Notes under the pieces: generated by a model
The model's input: the letters and a program-made list of their open reading frames with translations, nothing else
The model's database searches: none
Told to the model about the DNA's origin: nothing
Part shown: in pieces, positions 50,413 through 61,598 of the stretch
Layout of the letters: each line of letters opens with the position of its first letter
Position numbering within the stretch: the first letter of the stretch is position 1
Assembly: GCF_902706225.1 (NCBI RefSeq)
Contig: NZ_CACSKB010000014.1
Span: 1 to 64,000 of the forward strand
Length of the DNA stretch: 64,000 bases
Reading direction: 5' to 3'
From: Microbacterium sp. 18062
GTDB taxonomy: Bacteria > Actinomycetota > Actinomycetes > Actinomycetales > Microbacteriaceae
Position numbers and translations under genes: made by a program

Positions 50413-51828
50413 GTGTCCGCTTCGACGTCTCGGCCCACCGTGCCGGCGTGGCTGGAGGTCCCCGCCGACGCGAACGACCTCGCCGCCGGCGTCTGGCCCG
50501 CCTCGGCGCGCCGCACCGCGGACGGCGCGCTCGAGCTCGCCGGGGTGAGCGCCGCCGCGCTGCAGGCGAGCTTCGGCACGCCCCTCTACGTCCTCGACGA
50601 GGACGAGGTGCGCGTCCGCGCGCGCCGCGTCCGCGCCGCCTTCTGCGCCGCCGCTGCGCGTCATGGCGCCGATGCGCGCGTCTACTACGCGGGCAAGGCG
50701 TTCCTGTCCACCGAGGTCGTGCGCTGGGTCGCCGAAGAGGGCCTCGCCGTCGACGTCTGCAGCGCGGGAGAGCTCGCCGTCGCCCTCGCGGGCGGCGCGG
50801 AGCCCGCGCGCCTCGGATTCCACGGCAACAACAAGCGCCCCGCCGAGTTGCGCCGCGCCGTCGAGATCGGCATCGGCTCGATCGTGGTCGACAGCCTCGA
50901 CGAGATCTCGCGCCTGGCCGAGATCACGGCGGGGGCCGCCGTGCCCCAGAGAGTGCTGATCCGGGTAAACACCGGCATCCACGCCGAGACGCACGACTTC
51001 CTCGCGACGGCGCACGAGGACCAGAAGTTCGGGTTCTCGCCGGATGCGGCCCGCGTCGCGGCCGCCCGCATCCGCGAGGTGCCGGGGCTCGCGCTGATCG
51101 GCCTGCACTGCCACATCGGGTCCCAGATCTTCGGCTCGTCCGGGTTCGCGGCATCGGCCGCGCGGCTCGTCGAGCTGCACGCCGAGCTGCTCTCCGGCGG
51201 GGACCTGCCGGTGCTGAACCTCGGCGGCGGCTTCGGCATCGCCTACACCCGTGTCGACACCCCTGCGGTCATCGAGGAGCTCGCCGACCGCATCGTGGAC
51301 GCGGTGGCCGACGCCTGCGCCGCCCACGGCATCCCCGTGCCCGCCCTGGCCGTCGAACCCGGCCGCACGATCGTCGGTCCCGCCGGCGTCACCCTCTACG
51401 AGGTCGGCACGGTGAAGCCCGTCGAGCTCGGCGACGGACTCGTGCGCACCTACGTGAGCGTCGACGGCGGGATGAGCGACAACGCGCGCCCCGCGCTCTA
51501 CGGCGCGCAGTACTCCGCGCGCATCGTGTCTCGGGCGAGCTCCGTCGCGCCCGCGCTCGCCCGCGTGGTCGGCTCGCACTGCGAGTCGGGCGACATCGTG
51601 GTCGAAGCGGAGTACCTCCCCGGCGACGTCGCACCCGGCGACCTTCTCGCCGTGCCCGCGACGGGTGCCTACTGCTTCTCGCTCTCCAGCAACTACAACT
51701 ACGCACCCAGGCCCGCCGTGGTCGCGGTGCGCGACGGACGCGCGCGCGTCATCGTCCGCGGCGAGACGGTCGACGACCTGCTTGCCCGCGATGCCGGCGT
51801 GACGTCCCCCACGAAAGGTGAGGCATGA
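50413..51828 (+). CDS. lysA: Diaminopimelate decarboxylase
   Basis: A 471-residue PLP enzyme that converts meso-diaminopimelate to lysine. PLP Lys is in VYYAGKAFLSTEVV; GFHGNNKRPAELRRAVEIG, LHCHIGSQIFG, EPGRTIVGPAG and VGSHCESGDIV are all hallmarks, the last giving the active-site Cys of the dimer partner. The GTG at 50413 fits the family start. Its stop overlaps the hom ATG (ATGA). Confidence 0.94.
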   Translation: MSASTSRPTVPAWLEVPADANDLAAGVWPASARRTADGALELAGVSAAALQASFGTPLYVLDEDEVRVRARRVRAAFCAAAARHGADARVYYAGKAFLSTEVVRWVAEEGLAVDVCSAGELAVALAGGAEPARLGFHGNNKRPAELRRAVEIGIGSIVVDSLDEISRLAEITAGAAVPQRVLIRVNTGIHAETHDFLATAHEDQKFGFSPDAARVAAARIREVPGLALIGLHCHIGSQIFGSSGFAASAARLVELHAELLSGGDLPVLNLGGGFGIAYTRVDTPAVIEELADRIVDAVADACAAHGIPVPALAVEPGRTIVGPAGVTLYEVGTVKPVELGDGLVRTYVSVDGGMSDNARPALYGAQYSARIVSRASSVAPALARVVGSHCESGDIVVEAEYLPGDVAPGDLLAVPATGAYCFSLSSNYNYAPRPAVVAVRDGRARVIVRGETVDDLLARDAGVTSPTKGEA

Positions 51829-53147
51829 TCGACTACCGCCATCTGCGCGTCGCGCTCCTCGGCGCCGGGGCCGTCGGCTCGCAGGTCGCCGCTCTGCTGC
51901 TCCAGCACGGCGACGAGCTCGCCGACCGCGCGGGCGCCAGTCTGCAGCTGGCCGGCATCGCCGTGCGCGACGTGGACGCCCCGCGCGACACCGATCTGCC
52001 GCAGGAGCTGTTCACCACGGATGCGGAGTCCCTCATCCTCGGCGCCGACATCGTCATCGAGCTCATCGGCGGGATCGAGCCCGCCCGCACCTACCTGTTG
52101 CAGGCCATCAACTCCGGCGCCGACGTCGTGACCGCCAACAAGGCGCTGCTCGCGACCCACGGCCCCGAGATCTTCGACGCCGCCGACCAGGTCGGCGCCC
52201 AGGTCTATTACGAGGCGGCGGCCGCGGGCGCCATCCCGATCATCCGTCCGCTGCGCGACTCGCTCGCCGGCGACCGGGTGCAGCGGATCATGGGCATCGT
52301 CAACGGCACGACCAACTACATCCTCGACCGCATGGACACCGAGGGAGCCGCGTTCGGCGACGTGCTCGCCCAGGCGCAGGCCCTCGGCTACGCCGAGTCC
52401 GACCCGACCGCCGACGTCGAGGGCTACGACGCGGCGCAGAAGGCCGCCATCCTCGCCTCGCTCGCCTTCCACACCGCCGTGCCGCTGGAGGCGGTGCACC
52501 GTGAGGGGATCACGCAGGTCACGGCGCAGATGGTCGAGGACGCCCGCCGAGCGGGCTACGTCATCAAGCTGCTCGCCGTCTGCGAGCGTCTCACCGGGCA
52601 CGGCTCCCCGACGGGCGAGGCGATCTCGGTACGCGTCTACCCGGCCCTGGTGCCGCGCAGCCACCCGCTCGCAAGCGTGCACGGCGCGAACAACGCCGTG
52701 TTCGTCGAGGCCGAGGCCGCCGGCAGCCTGATGTTCTACGGCGCCGGTGCCGGCGGCGTGCAGACCGCCTCGGCCGTGCTCGGCGACGTCGTCTCCGCCG
52801 CCCGCCGCCACATCGCCGGCGGCGTGGGCGTCGGCGAGTCGACGCGCGCGAACCTGCCGGTGCTCGAGATCGGGCACGCGGTCACCCAGTACCAGATCAC
52901 GCTCGAGGTCGACGATCGGCCCGGCGTCCTCGCGACCATCGCGACCACCCTCAGCGAGGGGCGTGTCTCGATCGCGACGGTGGAGCAGACCGTCATCGCC
53001 GATGACGGGGAGACCGGCGCTCGGGCGCGACTGGTCATCGGAACGCACAAGGCACGCGAGCAGGACCTCAGCGACACCGTGGAGAGGCTCGCCGTGAGCG
53101 ATGTCGCCCCCCATGTCGTCTCGGTGCTGCGCGTGGAAGGAGACTGA
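51825..53147 (+). CDS. hom: Homoserine dehydrogenase
   Basis: A 440-residue NAD(P)-dependent enzyme converting aspartate semialdehyde to homoserine. [17 protein letters not shown] is the Rossmann loop, [15 protein letters not shown] and [14 protein letters not shown] follow, and [20 protein letters not shown] carries catalytic residues. A C-terminal ACT domain (about 355-435, [17 protein letters not shown]) implies threonine feedback control. It supplies both the threonine genes here and metX at 10.5 kb. Confidence 0.95.
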   Translation: MIDYRHLRVALLGAGAVGSQVAALLLQHGDELADRAGASLQLAGIAVRDVDAPRDTDLPQELFTTDAESLILGADIVIELIGGIEPARTYLLQAINSGADVVTANKALLATHGPEIFDAADQVGAQVYYEAAAAGAIPIIRPLRDSLAGDRVQRIMGIVNGTTNYILDRMDTEGAAFGDVLAQAQALGYAESDPTADVEGYDAAQKAAILASLAFHTAVPLEAVHREGITQVTAQMVEDARRAGYVIKLLAVCERLTGHGSPTGEAISVRVYPALVPRSHPLASVHGANNAVFVEAEAAGSLMFYGAGAGGVQTASAVLGDVVSAARRHIAGGVGVGESTRANLPVLEIGHAVTQYQITLEVDDRPGVLATIATTLSEGRVSIATVEQTVIADDGETGARARLVIGTHKAREQDLSDTVERLAVSDVAPHVVSVLRVEGD

Positions 53148-53148
53148 C

Positions 53149-54234
53149 ATGGCACACGTCTGGCGCGGAGTCCTCCGCGAGTACGCCGACCGGCTCGGCG
53201 TGACCGGGAGCTCGACGGTCGTGACCCTCGGCGAGGGCGGCACTCCGCTCCTGCCCGCCCCGGCGCTGTCGCAGCGCACCGGCGCGGACGTCTGGGTCAA
53301 GTTCGAGGGCATGAACCCGACCGGGTCCTTCAAGGACCGTGGGATGACCGTGGCGCTCTCGCGTGCCGTCGAGCACGGAGCGAAGGCCGTCATCTGCGCC
53401 TCGACGGGCAACACGTCGGCGTCGGCGGCGGCATACGCGGCGCACGCGGGCATCACCGCCGCCGTGCTCGTCCCCGAGGGCAAGATCGCCATGGGCAAGC
53501 TCAGCCAGGCGGTCGCGCACGGCGGCAGGCTGATCCAGATCCGCGGCAACTTCGACGACTGCCTCGAGATCGCCCGCGAGCTCGCCGACGACTATCCGGT
53601 GCACCTGGTCAACTCCGTCAACCCCGACCGCATCGACGGGCAGAAGACGGCCGCGTACGAGATCGTCGAGCAGCTCGGCGACGCGCCGGACTTCCACTTC
53701 ATCCCGGTGGGCAACGCCGGCAACTACACCGCCTACACGCGCGGGTACCGCGAAGAGGCCGGACGGGGCGCCTCGACCCGCGTGCCCCGGATGTTCGGCT
53801 TCCAGGCGGCCGGTTCCGCGCCGCTCGTGCGCGGAGAGGTCGTGAAGAACCCCGAGACGGTGGCGAGCGCCATCCGCATCGGCAACCCCGCATCGTGGCA
53901 GCTCGCCCTCGAGGCACGTGACGCCACCGACGGCTGGTTCGGCGCCATCGACGACGACCGCATCCTCGCCGCGCAGAAGCTGCTGTCCGAGGAGGTCGGC
54001 ATCTTCGTCGAGCCTGCGTCGGCCATCTCGGTGGCGGGGCTCCTCGACCGCGCGGAGGCCGGGATCCTCCCGGCGGGCGCGCGCGTCGTGCTGACGGTCA
54101 CCGGGCACGGCCTGAAGGACCCGCAGTGGGTGCTCCGCAACGCCGACGGCAGCGACGTCCGGCCGACGGTCGTCGATGCGGAGGTCACCGAGGTCGCAGC
54201 CGTGCTCGAGCTCGCGCGCGAGGCAGGGGCGTGA
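53149..54234 (+). CDS. thrC: Threonine synthase
   Basis: A 361-residue PLP enzyme that makes threonine from phosphohomoserine. The PLP Lys is in [15 protein letters not shown], the Ser/Asn loop is [15 protein letters not shown], and the glycine-rich [15 protein letters not shown] binds phosphate. This is the short, class II-type bacterial form. AAGGAG precedes the ATG at 53149. It overlaps thrB by GTGA. Confidence 0.95.
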   Translation: MAHVWRGVLREYADRLGVTGSSTVVTLGEGGTPLLPAPALSQRTGADVWVKFEGMNPTGSFKDRGMTVALSRAVEHGAKAVICASTGNTSASAAAYAAHAGITAAVLVPEGKIAMGKLSQAVAHGGRLIQIRGNFDDCLEIARELADDYPVHLVNSVNPDRIDGQKTAAYEIVEQLGDAPDFHFIPVGNAGNYTAYTRGYREEAGRGASTRVPRMFGFQAAGSAPLVRGEVVKNPETVASAIRIGNPASWQLALEARDATDGWFGAIDDDRILAAQKLLSEEVGIFVEPASAISVAGLLDRAEAGILPAGARVVLTVTGHGLKDPQWVLRNADGSDVRPTVVDAEVTEVAAVLELAREAGA

Positions 54235-55166
54235 CCACGCCCCTGGGCCGCAGCGTCTCGGTGCGGGTCCCCGCGACCAGCGCCAACCTCGGCCCGGGAT
54301 TCGACACGCTCGGGCTCGCGCTGAGCGTCTACGACGAGCTCGAGGTCACCGTGATCGACGACGGCCGGCTCGAGATCGAGGTGGAGGGCGCGGGCGCGGG
54401 AGACGTCCCGCGCGACGCGTCGCATCTCGTCGTCCGCGCGATCACCCACGCGTTCGCGGCGGCGGGCCGGAGGCTGCCGGGTCTGGCGCTGCGTGCGACC
54501 AACGTGATCCCGCACGGCCGGGGGATGGGCTCGTCCGGCGCCGCCGTCGTCTCGGGGCTTCTGGCCGCGAAGGGACTGCTGGCCGGGGATGTGGAGCTCG
54601 GCTCGGAGTCCCTGCTGCGCCTGGCCACCGAGCTCGAGGGGCATCCCGACAACGTCGCGCCCGCCCTGTTCGGGGGCCTCACGATCGCGTGGGTCGACGA
54701 GACCGGTCCGCAGCACAAGAAGCTGCTGGTGCACCGCGGCGTCTCGCCGATCGTGTTCGTGCCCGAGTTCACGATGTCGACGTCGGTCGCACGAGGACTC
54801 CAGCCGGCGCAGTTCTCCCGCGAGGACGCCGTCTTCAACGTGTCGCGTTCCGCCCTGCTGATCGCCGCGCTCACGCAGAGCCCGGAGCTGCTGCTGGCCG
54901 CGACGGAGGACAAACTGCACCAGAGCTACCGGGCGGCGGCCATGCCCGAGACCGACAGGCTCGTGCAGGCGCTGCGCCGGGCGGGCTTCGCAGCCGTCGT
55001 CTCCGGCGCGGGCCCGAGTGTGCTCGTGCTGGCCGACGGGCCCGGCCGCCGCCTCGAAGCGGCTCGGCTCGTGGCCTCTCACGCGGACACTCCGTGGGAG
55101 GCCCTCATGCTCGCCGTCGACTTCAAGGGTGGTACAGTGAGGGACAACGCGGAGGGTGCCACGTAA
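54231..55166 (+). CDS. thrB: Homoserine kinase
   Basis: A 311-residue GHMP kinase that phosphorylates homoserine for threonine synthase. [19 protein letters not shown] is motif 1, [19 protein letters not shown] is the ATP loop, and [15 protein letters not shown] is the third motif. GTG start overlaps the thrC stop. The last codons include the probable rho promoter (TACAGT near 55133). Confidence 0.95.
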   Translation: MTTPLGRSVSVRVPATSANLGPGFDTLGLALSVYDELEVTVIDDGRLEIEVEGAGAGDVPRDASHLVVRAITHAFAAAGRRLPGLALRATNVIPHGRGMGSSGAAVVSGLLAAKGLLAGDVELGSESLLRLATELEGHPDNVAPALFGGLTIAWVDETGPQHKKLLVHRGVSPIVFVPEFTMSTSVARGLQPAQFSREDAVFNVSRSALLIAALTQSPELLLAATEDKLHQSYRAAAMPETDRLVQALRRAGFAAVVSGAGPSVLVLADGPGRRLEAARLVASHADTPWEALMLAVDFKGGTVRDNAEGAT

Positions 55167-55352
55167 CCAGCGTGTATCTGGCCTCCGTCGCAATCTGCGA
55201 ACCACCGCGTGACCCCCTGAATCCGTCCTGCGACGTCGTCCTGGTGACATCGTCGCGGAGCGCCCCGCGCGAATGACGGACGCGGGCGGGCGTCCGTCCA
55301 TCGGACGCCTTGTGCGGTCACGCGCATCGACTCGTTTCACAAGGGAGAACTC
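55167..55352 (+). other. rho 5' leader
   Basis: The 186-base gap between thrB and rho holds no ORF with family signals. A TACAGT box near 55133 inside thrB could start transcription, leaving a leader of about 200 bases with GC-rich stems such as GACGGACGC/GCGTCCGTC. rho leaders are often sites of autoregulation, but I see no defined element. Confidence 0.4.
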
Positions 55353-57401
55353 GTGGAGTCCGTCTCCGAGATCCAGACCACTGAAGAGAACACCGCCGCT
55401 GCAGAGCAGGATGCGGCCGCCGACGTGACCGCGACCGCGTCGAGCGAGGCGCCCGCCGACCTCGTCGCCGAGGCCGAGCTCGCCGACGCCGTCGCGAGCA
55501 TCGAGACGGCGGAGGAGGGGCCCGCTGCGGCTCCCGCCGCCGAGCCGCCCGCGAAGGCGCCGCGCAAGCGTGCGCCCCGCCGCGCCAAGAGCGCCGACGT
55601 CGCCGAGAAGGCGGCCGCGGATGCTGCGGCCGCGGAGACCGCGCCCGCCGAGGCGCCCGCGGACACAGCGCCCGCCGTCACAGCGCCCACCGAGGCCGCT
55701 GCCGATGCGCCCGTCGTGGATGCCGCCGGAGAGACCGCATCGACCGCCGAGCCGACCGCCGCCGCTCAGGCCGACGTCGAGCCGGTGGAGGAGGCGCCGC
55801 GCAAGGCGCCCCGTCGCGGCCGCAAGCCGAAGGCCGAGACCGCTCCGGTCGAGGAGGCTCCGGCCGAGGCCGCTGCCTCGGCGGAGACCGTGCCGGCGGC
55901 GGAGACCGCGCCGGTCGAGACCGCCCCGGCGGCAGAAGAGGCACCCGCCGAGACCGCGCAGAACGCCGCTCCCGCCGAGGAGAACGGCGACGACGCCGAG
56001 CAGCCGAGCCGAGGCCGCAACCGTAGCCGCAACCGCAACCGCAACCGTCGTGAGAGCGGCGAGGCCCGACAGGGCGGTCAGGCGCAGAACGCCCAGACGC
56101 AGAACGCCCAGCCCGCGCCCGCCGAGGACGACGACAACGCGCAGGGAGCCGGCCGCGGTCGGCAGCGCAACAAGCGTCGCGGTCAGGGCCAGAACGACGA
56201 GTTCGACACCGAGATCGGCGAGGACGACGTCCTCATCCCGATCGCGGGTGTTCTGGACGTGCTCGACAACTACGCGTTCGTCCGCACCACCGGCTACCTC
56301 CCCGGGCAGAGCGACGTCTACGTCTCGCTCGGTCAGGTGAAGAAGTACAACCTGCGCAAGGGCGACGCCGTGGTCGGCGCGATCAAGCAGCCCCGTGAGG
56401 GCGAGCAGCCCGGGCGTCAGAAGTACAACGCCCTCGTCAAGGTCGACTCGATCAACGGCCTGTCGGTCGAGGACGCCGCCGAGCGCGTCGAGTTCGGCCA
56501 GCTGACCCCGCTCTACCCGCAGGAGCGCCTGCGCCTCGAGACGGCCCCCGAGAAGCTCACGCAGCGCATCATCGACCTGGTGGCCCCCATCGGCAAGGGA
56601 CAGCGCGGCCTCATCGTCGCGCCGCCCAAGGCGGGCAAGACCATCGTGCTGCAGCAGATCGCGAACGCGATCGCGCTGAACAACCCCGAGGTCCACCTGA
56701 TGGTCGTGCTCGTCGACGAGCGCCCCGAAGAGGTCACCGACATGCAGCGCACGGTGAAGGGCGAGGTCATCGCCTCGACCTTCGACCGTCCCGCGGAGGA
56801 CCACACGACGGTCGCCGAGCTCGCGATCGAGCGCGCGAAGCGTCTTGTCGAGCTCGGCCGCGACGTCGTCGTGCTGCTCGACTCGATCACCCGTCTCGGT
56901 CGCGCCTACAACGTCTCGGCGCCCACGAGCGGCCGGGTGCTCTCCGGCGGTGTCGACGCTTCGGCGCTGTACCCGCCGAAGCGCTTCTTCGGGGCCGCCC
57001 GCAACATCGAGAACGGCGGATCGCTCACCATCCTTGCCACGGCGCTCGTCGAGACCGGCTCCAAGATGGACGATGTGATCTTCGAGGAGTTCAAGGGCAC
57101 CGGCAACAGCGAGCTGCGTCTGTCGCGTCAGCTGGCCGACAAGCGCATCTTCCCGGCCGTCGACGTGAACGCGTCGAGCACCCGTCGCGAAGAGATGCTG
57201 CTGTCGCCCGACGAGGTCAAGATCACCTGGAAGCTGCGCCGCGCTCTGGCCGGTCTCGACCCGCAGCAGGCGCTCGAGGTGGTCCTCGGCAAGCTCAGGG
57301 AGACGCAGTCGAACGTCGAGTTCCTCGTGCAGATGCAGAAGTCGATTCCGGCGCCGACCGCGGGCGGCCACTCGCACGGGCACGAGAACAACATCCGCTG
57401 A
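55353..57401 (+). CDS. rho: Transcription termination factor Rho with long disordered N-terminus
   Basis: A 682-residue hexameric RNA helicase. Residues 1 to about 285 are a low-complexity extension, first Ala/Glu/Pro-rich, then Arg/Asn-rich ([18 protein letters not shown]). Next come the cold-shock-like RNA-binding domain ([20 protein letters not shown]) and the RecA-like ATPase with Walker A APPKAGKT (about residue 425) and [30 protein letters not shown] is in the C-terminal R-loop region. GGGAGAA precedes the GTG. Extensions of this type help actinobacterial Rho act on structured RNA. Confidence 0.95.
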   Translation: MESVSEIQTTEENTAAAEQDAAADVTATASSEAPADLVAEAELADAVASIETAEEGPAAAPAAEPPAKAPRKRAPRRAKSADVAEKAAADAAAAETAPAEAPADTAPAVTAPTEAAADAPVVDAAGETASTAEPTAAAQADVEPVEEAPRKAPRRGRKPKAETAPVEEAPAEAAASAETVPAAETAPVETAPAAEEAPAETAQNAAPAEENGDDAEQPSRGRNRSRNRNRNRRESGEARQGGQAQNAQTQNAQPAPAEDDDNAQGAGRGRQRNKRRGQGQNDEFDTEIGEDDVLIPIAGVLDVLDNYAFVRTTGYLPGQSDVYVSLGQVKKYNLRKGDAVVGAIKQPREGEQPGRQKYNALVKVDSINGLSVEDAAERVEFGQLTPLYPQERLRLETAPEKLTQRIIDLVAPIGKGQRGLIVAPPKAGKTIVLQQIANAIALNNPEVHLMVVLVDERPEEVTDMQRTVKGEVIASTFDRPAEDHTTVAELAIERAKRLVELGRDVVVLLDSITRLGRAYNVSAPTSGRVLSGGVDASALYPPKRFFGAARNIENGGSLTILATALVETGSKMDDVIFEEFKGTGNSELRLSRQLADKRIFPAVDVNASSTRREEMLLSPDEVKITWKLRRALAGLDPQQALEVVLGKLRETQSNVEFLVQMQKSIPAPTAGGHSHGHENNIR

Positions 57402-57427
57402 CCGGGCCCGTCGTGTCCGACACCGGC

Positions 57428-58504
57428 ATGTTCGAGTCCGTGAGGGGACTTCTGGACGAGCACAAGGCTGTCCAGGAGGAACTGTCCGACCCCGCGGTGC
57501 ACGCGGACGCCGGGCGGGCGAAGCGGGTCAGCCGGCGCTACGCCGAGCTCTCCCGCATCGTCCGCGCCTACGAGGCCTGGACGACTGCATCCGATGATCT
57601 GGAGGCCGCGCGCGAGCTCGCGAAAGAGGACGCGGCGTTCGCGGACGAGGTGCCGACGCTCGAGGAGCAGGTCGGCTCGGCGCAGGAGAGGCTGCGGCGT
57701 CTGCTCATCCCGCGCGATCCCGACGACGCGCGTGACGTGATCATGGAGATCAAGGGCGGCGAGGGCGGGGCCGAGAGCGCGCTGTTCGCCGCCGACCTTC
57801 TGCGGATGTACCTGCAGTACGCGACCGCGAAGGGGTGGAAGACCGAGCTCCTCGAGCGCACGGAGTCCGATCTCGGCGGCTACAAGGACGTGCAGGTCGC
57901 GATCAAGGGATCAAGCAGCGACCCCGCCCAGGGCGTGTGGGCGCATCTCAAGTACGAGGGCGGCGTGCACCGGGTGCAGCGGGTCCCCGCCACCGAGTCG
58001 CAGGGACGCATCCACACCTCCACGACCGGTGTGCTCGTCTTTCCCGAGGTCGACGAGCCCGACGAGGTCGAGCTCAATCCGAACGACCTGAAGATCGATG
58101 TCTTCCGCTCGTCCGGGCCGGGCGGACAGTCCGTGAACACGACCGATTCCGCCGTGCGCATCACGCACGTGCCGACCGGGATCGTGGTCTCGATGCAGAA
58201 CGAGAAGTCCCAGCTGCAGAACCGCGAGGCGGGCATGCGCGTGCTGCGCGCACGGCTGCTGGCCAAGCAGCAGGAGGAGCGGGATGCGGCCGCATCCGAC
58301 GCTCGCCGTTCGCAGATCCGCGGGATGGATCGTTCCGAGCGTATCCGCACGTACAACTTCCCGGAGAACCGGATCGCTGATCACCGCACCGGCTACAAGG
58401 CGTACAACCTGGACCAGGTGATGGACGGTGCGCTCGGCCCCGTGATCGAGTCCGCGATCGTCGCGGACGAAGAGGCGCGGCTCGCCGCCCTCGCTCGCGA
58501 CTGA
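57428..58504 (+). CDS. prfA: Peptide chain release factor 1
   Basis: A 358-residue class I release factor for UAA/UAG stops. The peptidyl-tRNA hydrolysis motif GGQ is in [34 protein letters not shown] follows the stop-recognition domain, and [19 protein letters not shown] and [14 protein letters not shown] are standard. The ATG at 57428 fits the family start MFESV; a GTG at 57413 is also in frame. It is 26 bases after rho. The usual downstream partner prmC is missing. Confidence 0.94.
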   Translation: MFESVRGLLDEHKAVQEELSDPAVHADAGRAKRVSRRYAELSRIVRAYEAWTTASDDLEAARELAKEDAAFADEVPTLEEQVGSAQERLRRLLIPRDPDDARDVIMEIKGGEGGAESALFAADLLRMYLQYATAKGWKTELLERTESDLGGYKDVQVAIKGSSSDPAQGVWAHLKYEGGVHRVQRVPATESQGRIHTSTTGVLVFPEVDEPDEVELNPNDLKIDVFRSSGPGGQSVNTTDSAVRITHVPTGIVVSMQNEKSQLQNREAGMRVLRARLLAKQQEERDAAASDARRSQIRGMDRSERIRTYNFPENRIADHRTGYKAYNLDQVMDGALGPVIESAIVADEEARLAALARD

Positions 58505-58516
58505 CCCCTCCCGCCC

Positions 58517-58580
58517 GGGGCTCGTCTTCGGCGGAGTGCACGCGCAGACCCTTGTTCCGTGCACTTTCGCGAAGACGAGC
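58517..58580. repeat. GCTCGTCTTCG hairpin repeat, copy 1
   Basis: GCTCGTCTTCG and GCGAAGACGAGC form the outer stem, with inner GTGCAC/GTGCAC. It is just after prfA and could act as its terminator. A second copy lies at 59509-59570, on the far side of the nuclease relic. Confidence 0.85.
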
Positions 58581-58735
58581 AGGGATCTGGACGACAGGTC
58601 GTCTCCTCCCCAAGGGGACGAGCACGCCGTACCCGGCCCGGAAGCTGTGGAAAGCGTGTCCGTCGGAGCAGCGCGGGGCCGATCCTGAGTGGTATAGACC
58701 CACACGCTCGCGAAGGCCTCGACCGCGAGTTCTCG

Positions 58736-59494
58736 ATGCGAGCCGCGCGCGCTGCCGGCGCGACCAGCGGCTTCCTGCGGTCCCGCCACATCGAGCGTCC
58801 GTTCCGCGGCGGCCGTGCACGGTCTGCCGCTTCCGCTCGGATGCCAGGCGCTGCTGTGGGTCGCGGTCCGCCACCCGCGGACCGCGCCCGATCGCCCGGG
58901 CGTGCGCGGGGCGCAGATCCTGCCGCACATGGTTCGGGTGGTCGAGCGCGACGGGCTGCGTGTGGCGGATGCGGCGAGCACCTGGGCGAGCCTGGGCGGT
59001 GTGCTGGGCGGGTACGACCTGACGGCCGTCGTCGACGCGGTGATCCGGCGGCCGCGGCATGCCGGTCGTGCCGAGCGGGCCCTGCGCTAGCGGCCCGAGA
59101 CGAGTTGCGGGAGGCGCGGACCGCGGGGCGGCGGCGTGGCGCGGCGAAGCTCCGGCCGGCGCTCGAGAACGCCCGCGACGGCGCCTCATCCCGTCCAGAG
59201 AGCGGGGCGAGGCTGATCCTCCTCGACGGTGGTCTGCCCGAGCCCGAGCTGGATGTCGACGTGTTCGACGATCGCGGTCGATTCCTCGGCTGTTCGGAGC
59301 TCGCCTACCCTGAGCGCAGGCTCGCGATCGAGTACGAGAGTCGCGGGCACCTCACCCCGTACCAGCTCCGTCGCGATGCCGAGAAGTGCAACGACTATCA
59401 GAGCGCAGGGTGGCGCATCGTGCGGCTGACCCGCTCCGAGGTGTTCGGCGCGCGGCGGGAAGCCGTCCGCCGCGCCCGTGCGCCTCTCTCCTGA
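58736..59494 (+). pseudogene. Frameshifted DUF559-type nuclease gene relic
   Basis: Family segments occur in two reading frames. Frame one gives [17 protein letters not shown], then the matching continuation [11 protein letters not shown] appears in another frame, with about 35 expected residues missing in between. That frame continues through [15 protein letters not shown] and [19 protein letters not shown] to a stop at 59090; the first frame then resumes with ARDELREARTAGRRRGAAKL, the nuclease core DVFDDRGRFLGCSELAYPE and LAIEYESRGHLTPYQLRRD, and CNDYQSAGWRIVRLTRSE. So a deletion and two frameshifts have inactivated it. Confidence 0.75.
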
Positions 59495-59508
59495 GCCGCC
59501 GCATCCCT

Positions 59509-59570
59509 GGGGCTCGTCTTCGTGGACGTGCATGCTCGAGGGGCTGGCGTGTGCACTTCGGCGAAGACGG
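59509..59570. repeat. GCTCGTCTTCG hairpin repeat, copy 2
   Basis: GGGGCTCGTCTTCG and GGCGAAGACGG form the outer stem, with GTGCAT/GTGCAC inside, the same design as copy 1 (58517-58580). Confidence 0.82.
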
Positions 59571-59580
59571 AGGGGCGGGA

Positions 59581-60984
59581 TCACCAGACGGGCGGATGCG
59601 GCAGCGGACCGCGGGCGGTCTCGAGCTGGGCGGCGAGTCCGACGAGGGCCGCCTCCCCGCCGGGCCGCCCCACCAGCTGCACCGAGACCGGGTGGCCGCC
59701 CGTCCCCGTCGTCACGGGCACGACGATCGCCGGCAGGCCCGCGACGTTCACGAAGCTGCTGTAGGGCGCGTACCGCACCTGCTGCGCGAAGTTGCGCTCG
59801 GCGTCGTCTCTGTCGAACCAGCCGATGGGGCGCGGGGTCTGGGCGAGCGCGGGGGTCAGCACCGCGTCGACGGGGGACAACGCCGCGATCGTCTCGCGCT
59901 CGAACAGGCTCGCCGCGTCGAGGGCGCCGAGCAGGTCCGTCGCCCGCAGCGACCTTCCCTCGCGGACGAGCCACGCCGTGATCGGCTCGACCAGGGCGAG
60001 GTCCGCGCCGCTGAGCGGCAGCCGCGCCGCGCTCGCACGCCAGATCGTGCGGAACATCGCCGCGTAGCCCCGCGGGCGCCAGTCCAGGTCGTCGACGCCG
60101 TTGCCCGCCGCCGACAGCATCCGTGCGGCGACGTCCACCGCCGCACGGGCGTCCCGGTCGAGGTCGATCTGTTCGTCGTCGTCCCAGGGGGACACCGTGG
60201 TGACGCCGACGCGCAGCGGGCCGGCGCCGTGGGCGAGGGCCGCGGGCAGCAGCGCCGCCGCGGGCGGGGCGGCGAGGGCGAACGGATGCGGACGCAGCCC
60301 GCGCAGCGCATCGGTCAGGAACGCCGCATCCGCGACGGTGCGGGCGAGAGGGCCCGTGACGGCGAGCCCGGCGAACGAGTCGATGCCGGAGCCGATCGGA
60401 AGCCGTCCGCGCGAGGGCTTCAGGCCCACGACGCCGACCGTCGCCGCGGGGATGCGGATGGAGCCGCCGCCGTCCGATCCCGGCGCGATCGGAACCAGGC
60501 CCGCGGCGACCGCGGCGGCGGCCCCGCCGCTCGATCCGCCCGAGCCGTGGCGCGGATCCCAGGGATCGCGGGTGGGCGGGGTGAAGGAGGTCTCGGTGTA
60601 TCCGGTGAGGCCGAACTCCGGCGTGGCCGTCTTGCCGAGGCTCACCGCTCCGGCCTCGTCGAGTGCGGCGGCCAGCTCGTCGGTGTGCCCGGGCACGTGG
60701 TCGCGGCGGGCGCGGGACCCGTACCGCGTCGGCACCCCGGCGCGCGCGACGAGGTCCTTGTCGGCGAGCGGAAGCCCCCAGAGCACGCCGGCGGGCGCAT
60801 CCTGCGCGAGCGTCTCGGCGCGATCGCGGGCGGCGGCATCCGTCACCTCGACGAAGGCGCCGATGCCGCCGTCGAGCGCGGCGATGCGGGCCAGGTAGTG
60901 CGCGGCGAGCTCGCGCGGGTCGAGGTCGCCCTTCCGCAGCGCCGCCGCCTGCGCGTGCGCCTCGAGATCGTGCAGCTGCGCCAT
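59581..60984 (-). CDS. Amidase (amidase signature family)
   Basis: A 467-residue Ser-cisSer-Lys hydrolase. The Lys is in WGLPLADKDLVARAG, the Ser pair in the signature PRHGSGGSSGGAAAAVAAG, and GSDGGGSIRIPAATVGVVGL holds the nucleophile. It is closer to stand-alone amidases than to GatA and has no gatB/C neighbours, so it likely hydrolyses a small amide. The substrate cannot be given. Confidence 0.88.
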   Translation of the reverse strand: MAQLHDLEAHAQAAALRKGDLDPRELAAHYLARIAALDGGIGAFVEVTDAAARDRAETLAQDAPAGVLWGLPLADKDLVARAGVPTRYGSRARRDHVPGHTDELAAALDEAGAVSLGKTATPEFGLTGYTETSFTPPTRDPWDPRHGSGGSSGGAAAAVAAGLVPIAPGSDGGGSIRIPAATVGVVGLKPSRGRLPIGSGIDSFAGLAVTGPLARTVADAAFLTDALRGLRPHPFALAAPPAAALLPAALAHGAGPLRVGVTTVSPWDDDEQIDLDRDARAAVDVAARMLSAAGNGVDDLDWRPRGYAAMFRTIWRASAARLPLSGADLALVEPITAWLVREGRSLRATDLLGALDAASLFERETIAALSPVDAVLTPALAQTPRPIGWFDRDDAERNFAQQVRYAPYSSFVNVAGLPAIVVPVTTGTGGHPVSVQLVGRPGGEAALVGLAAQLETARGPLPHPPVW

Positions 60985-61018
60985 CTAGAGCGCCGGCCGC
61001 GCCATGCGGATCCGCACG

Positions 61019-61597
61019 TCAGATGACGTACTCGGGTGCGGCGAGCAGGGCCCGGGTGTCCTCGCCCGCCCGCCGGGAGCGCGCCTTGGCGGGGATGCCG
61101 ACCAGCACGCTGTCGGCGGGGGCGTCCTTGGTGACGACGGCGTTCGCCCCGACGACCGAGTGCGCGCCGATCACGACGGGGCCGAGGATCTTCGCTCCCG
61201 CCCCGACCGCGACCCCGTCGCCGATGGTGGGATGGCGCTTCCCGCCCTCGCGCTGACGACCGCCCAGGGTGACCCCGTGGTAGAGCATGACGTCGTCGCC
61301 TACCTCGGCGGTCTCGCCGATCACGACGCCCATGCCGTGGTCGATGAAGAACCGCCGGCCGATCCGCGCGCCGGGGTGGATCTCGATGCCCGTGATCCAG
61401 CGCGTGAGCTGCGACCCGGCCCGGGCGGCGAACCGGAGCCGGCGTCGCCACAGGGCGTGCCAGACGCGGTGGGCCCAGATCGCGTGGAGCCCGGGGTACA
61501 GCAGTCCGATCTCGAGGGAGCCGCGTGCGGCCGGATCCCGCAGGCGCGCCGCGGCGATGTCCTCCCGGACGCGGGACACGACCTGCGCGAGTCCCAT
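61019..61597 (-). CDS. cysE: Serine O-acetyltransferase
   Basis: A 192-residue left-handed beta-helix (hexapeptide) enzyme, the short EpsC-type, that acetylates serine with acetyl-Co[33 protein letters not shown], in pieces, carries the His/Asp catalytic site, and [20 protein letters not shown] the acetyl-CoA loop. The C-terminus ends AAPEYVI; a C-terminal Ile is known to insert into CysK. It is one base after cysK, so the two form an operon. Confidence 0.93.
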   Translation of the reverse strand: MGLAQVVSRVREDIAAARLRDPAARGSLEIGLLYPGLHAIWAHRVWHALWRRRLRFAARAGSQLTRWITGIEIHPGARIGRRFFIDHGMGVVIGETAEVGDDVMLYHGVTLGGRQREGGKRHPTIGDGVAVGAGAKILGPVVIGAHSVVGANAVVTKDAPADSVLVGIPAKARSRRAGEDTRALLAAPEYVI

Positions 61598-61598
61598 C

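Noticed and set aside
58559..59494. Intact 311-codon gene in this frame
   Set aside because: The middle third of the frame has no family similarity, while the matching segment sits in another frame, so the long open frame is an accident of high GC within a frameshifted relic.
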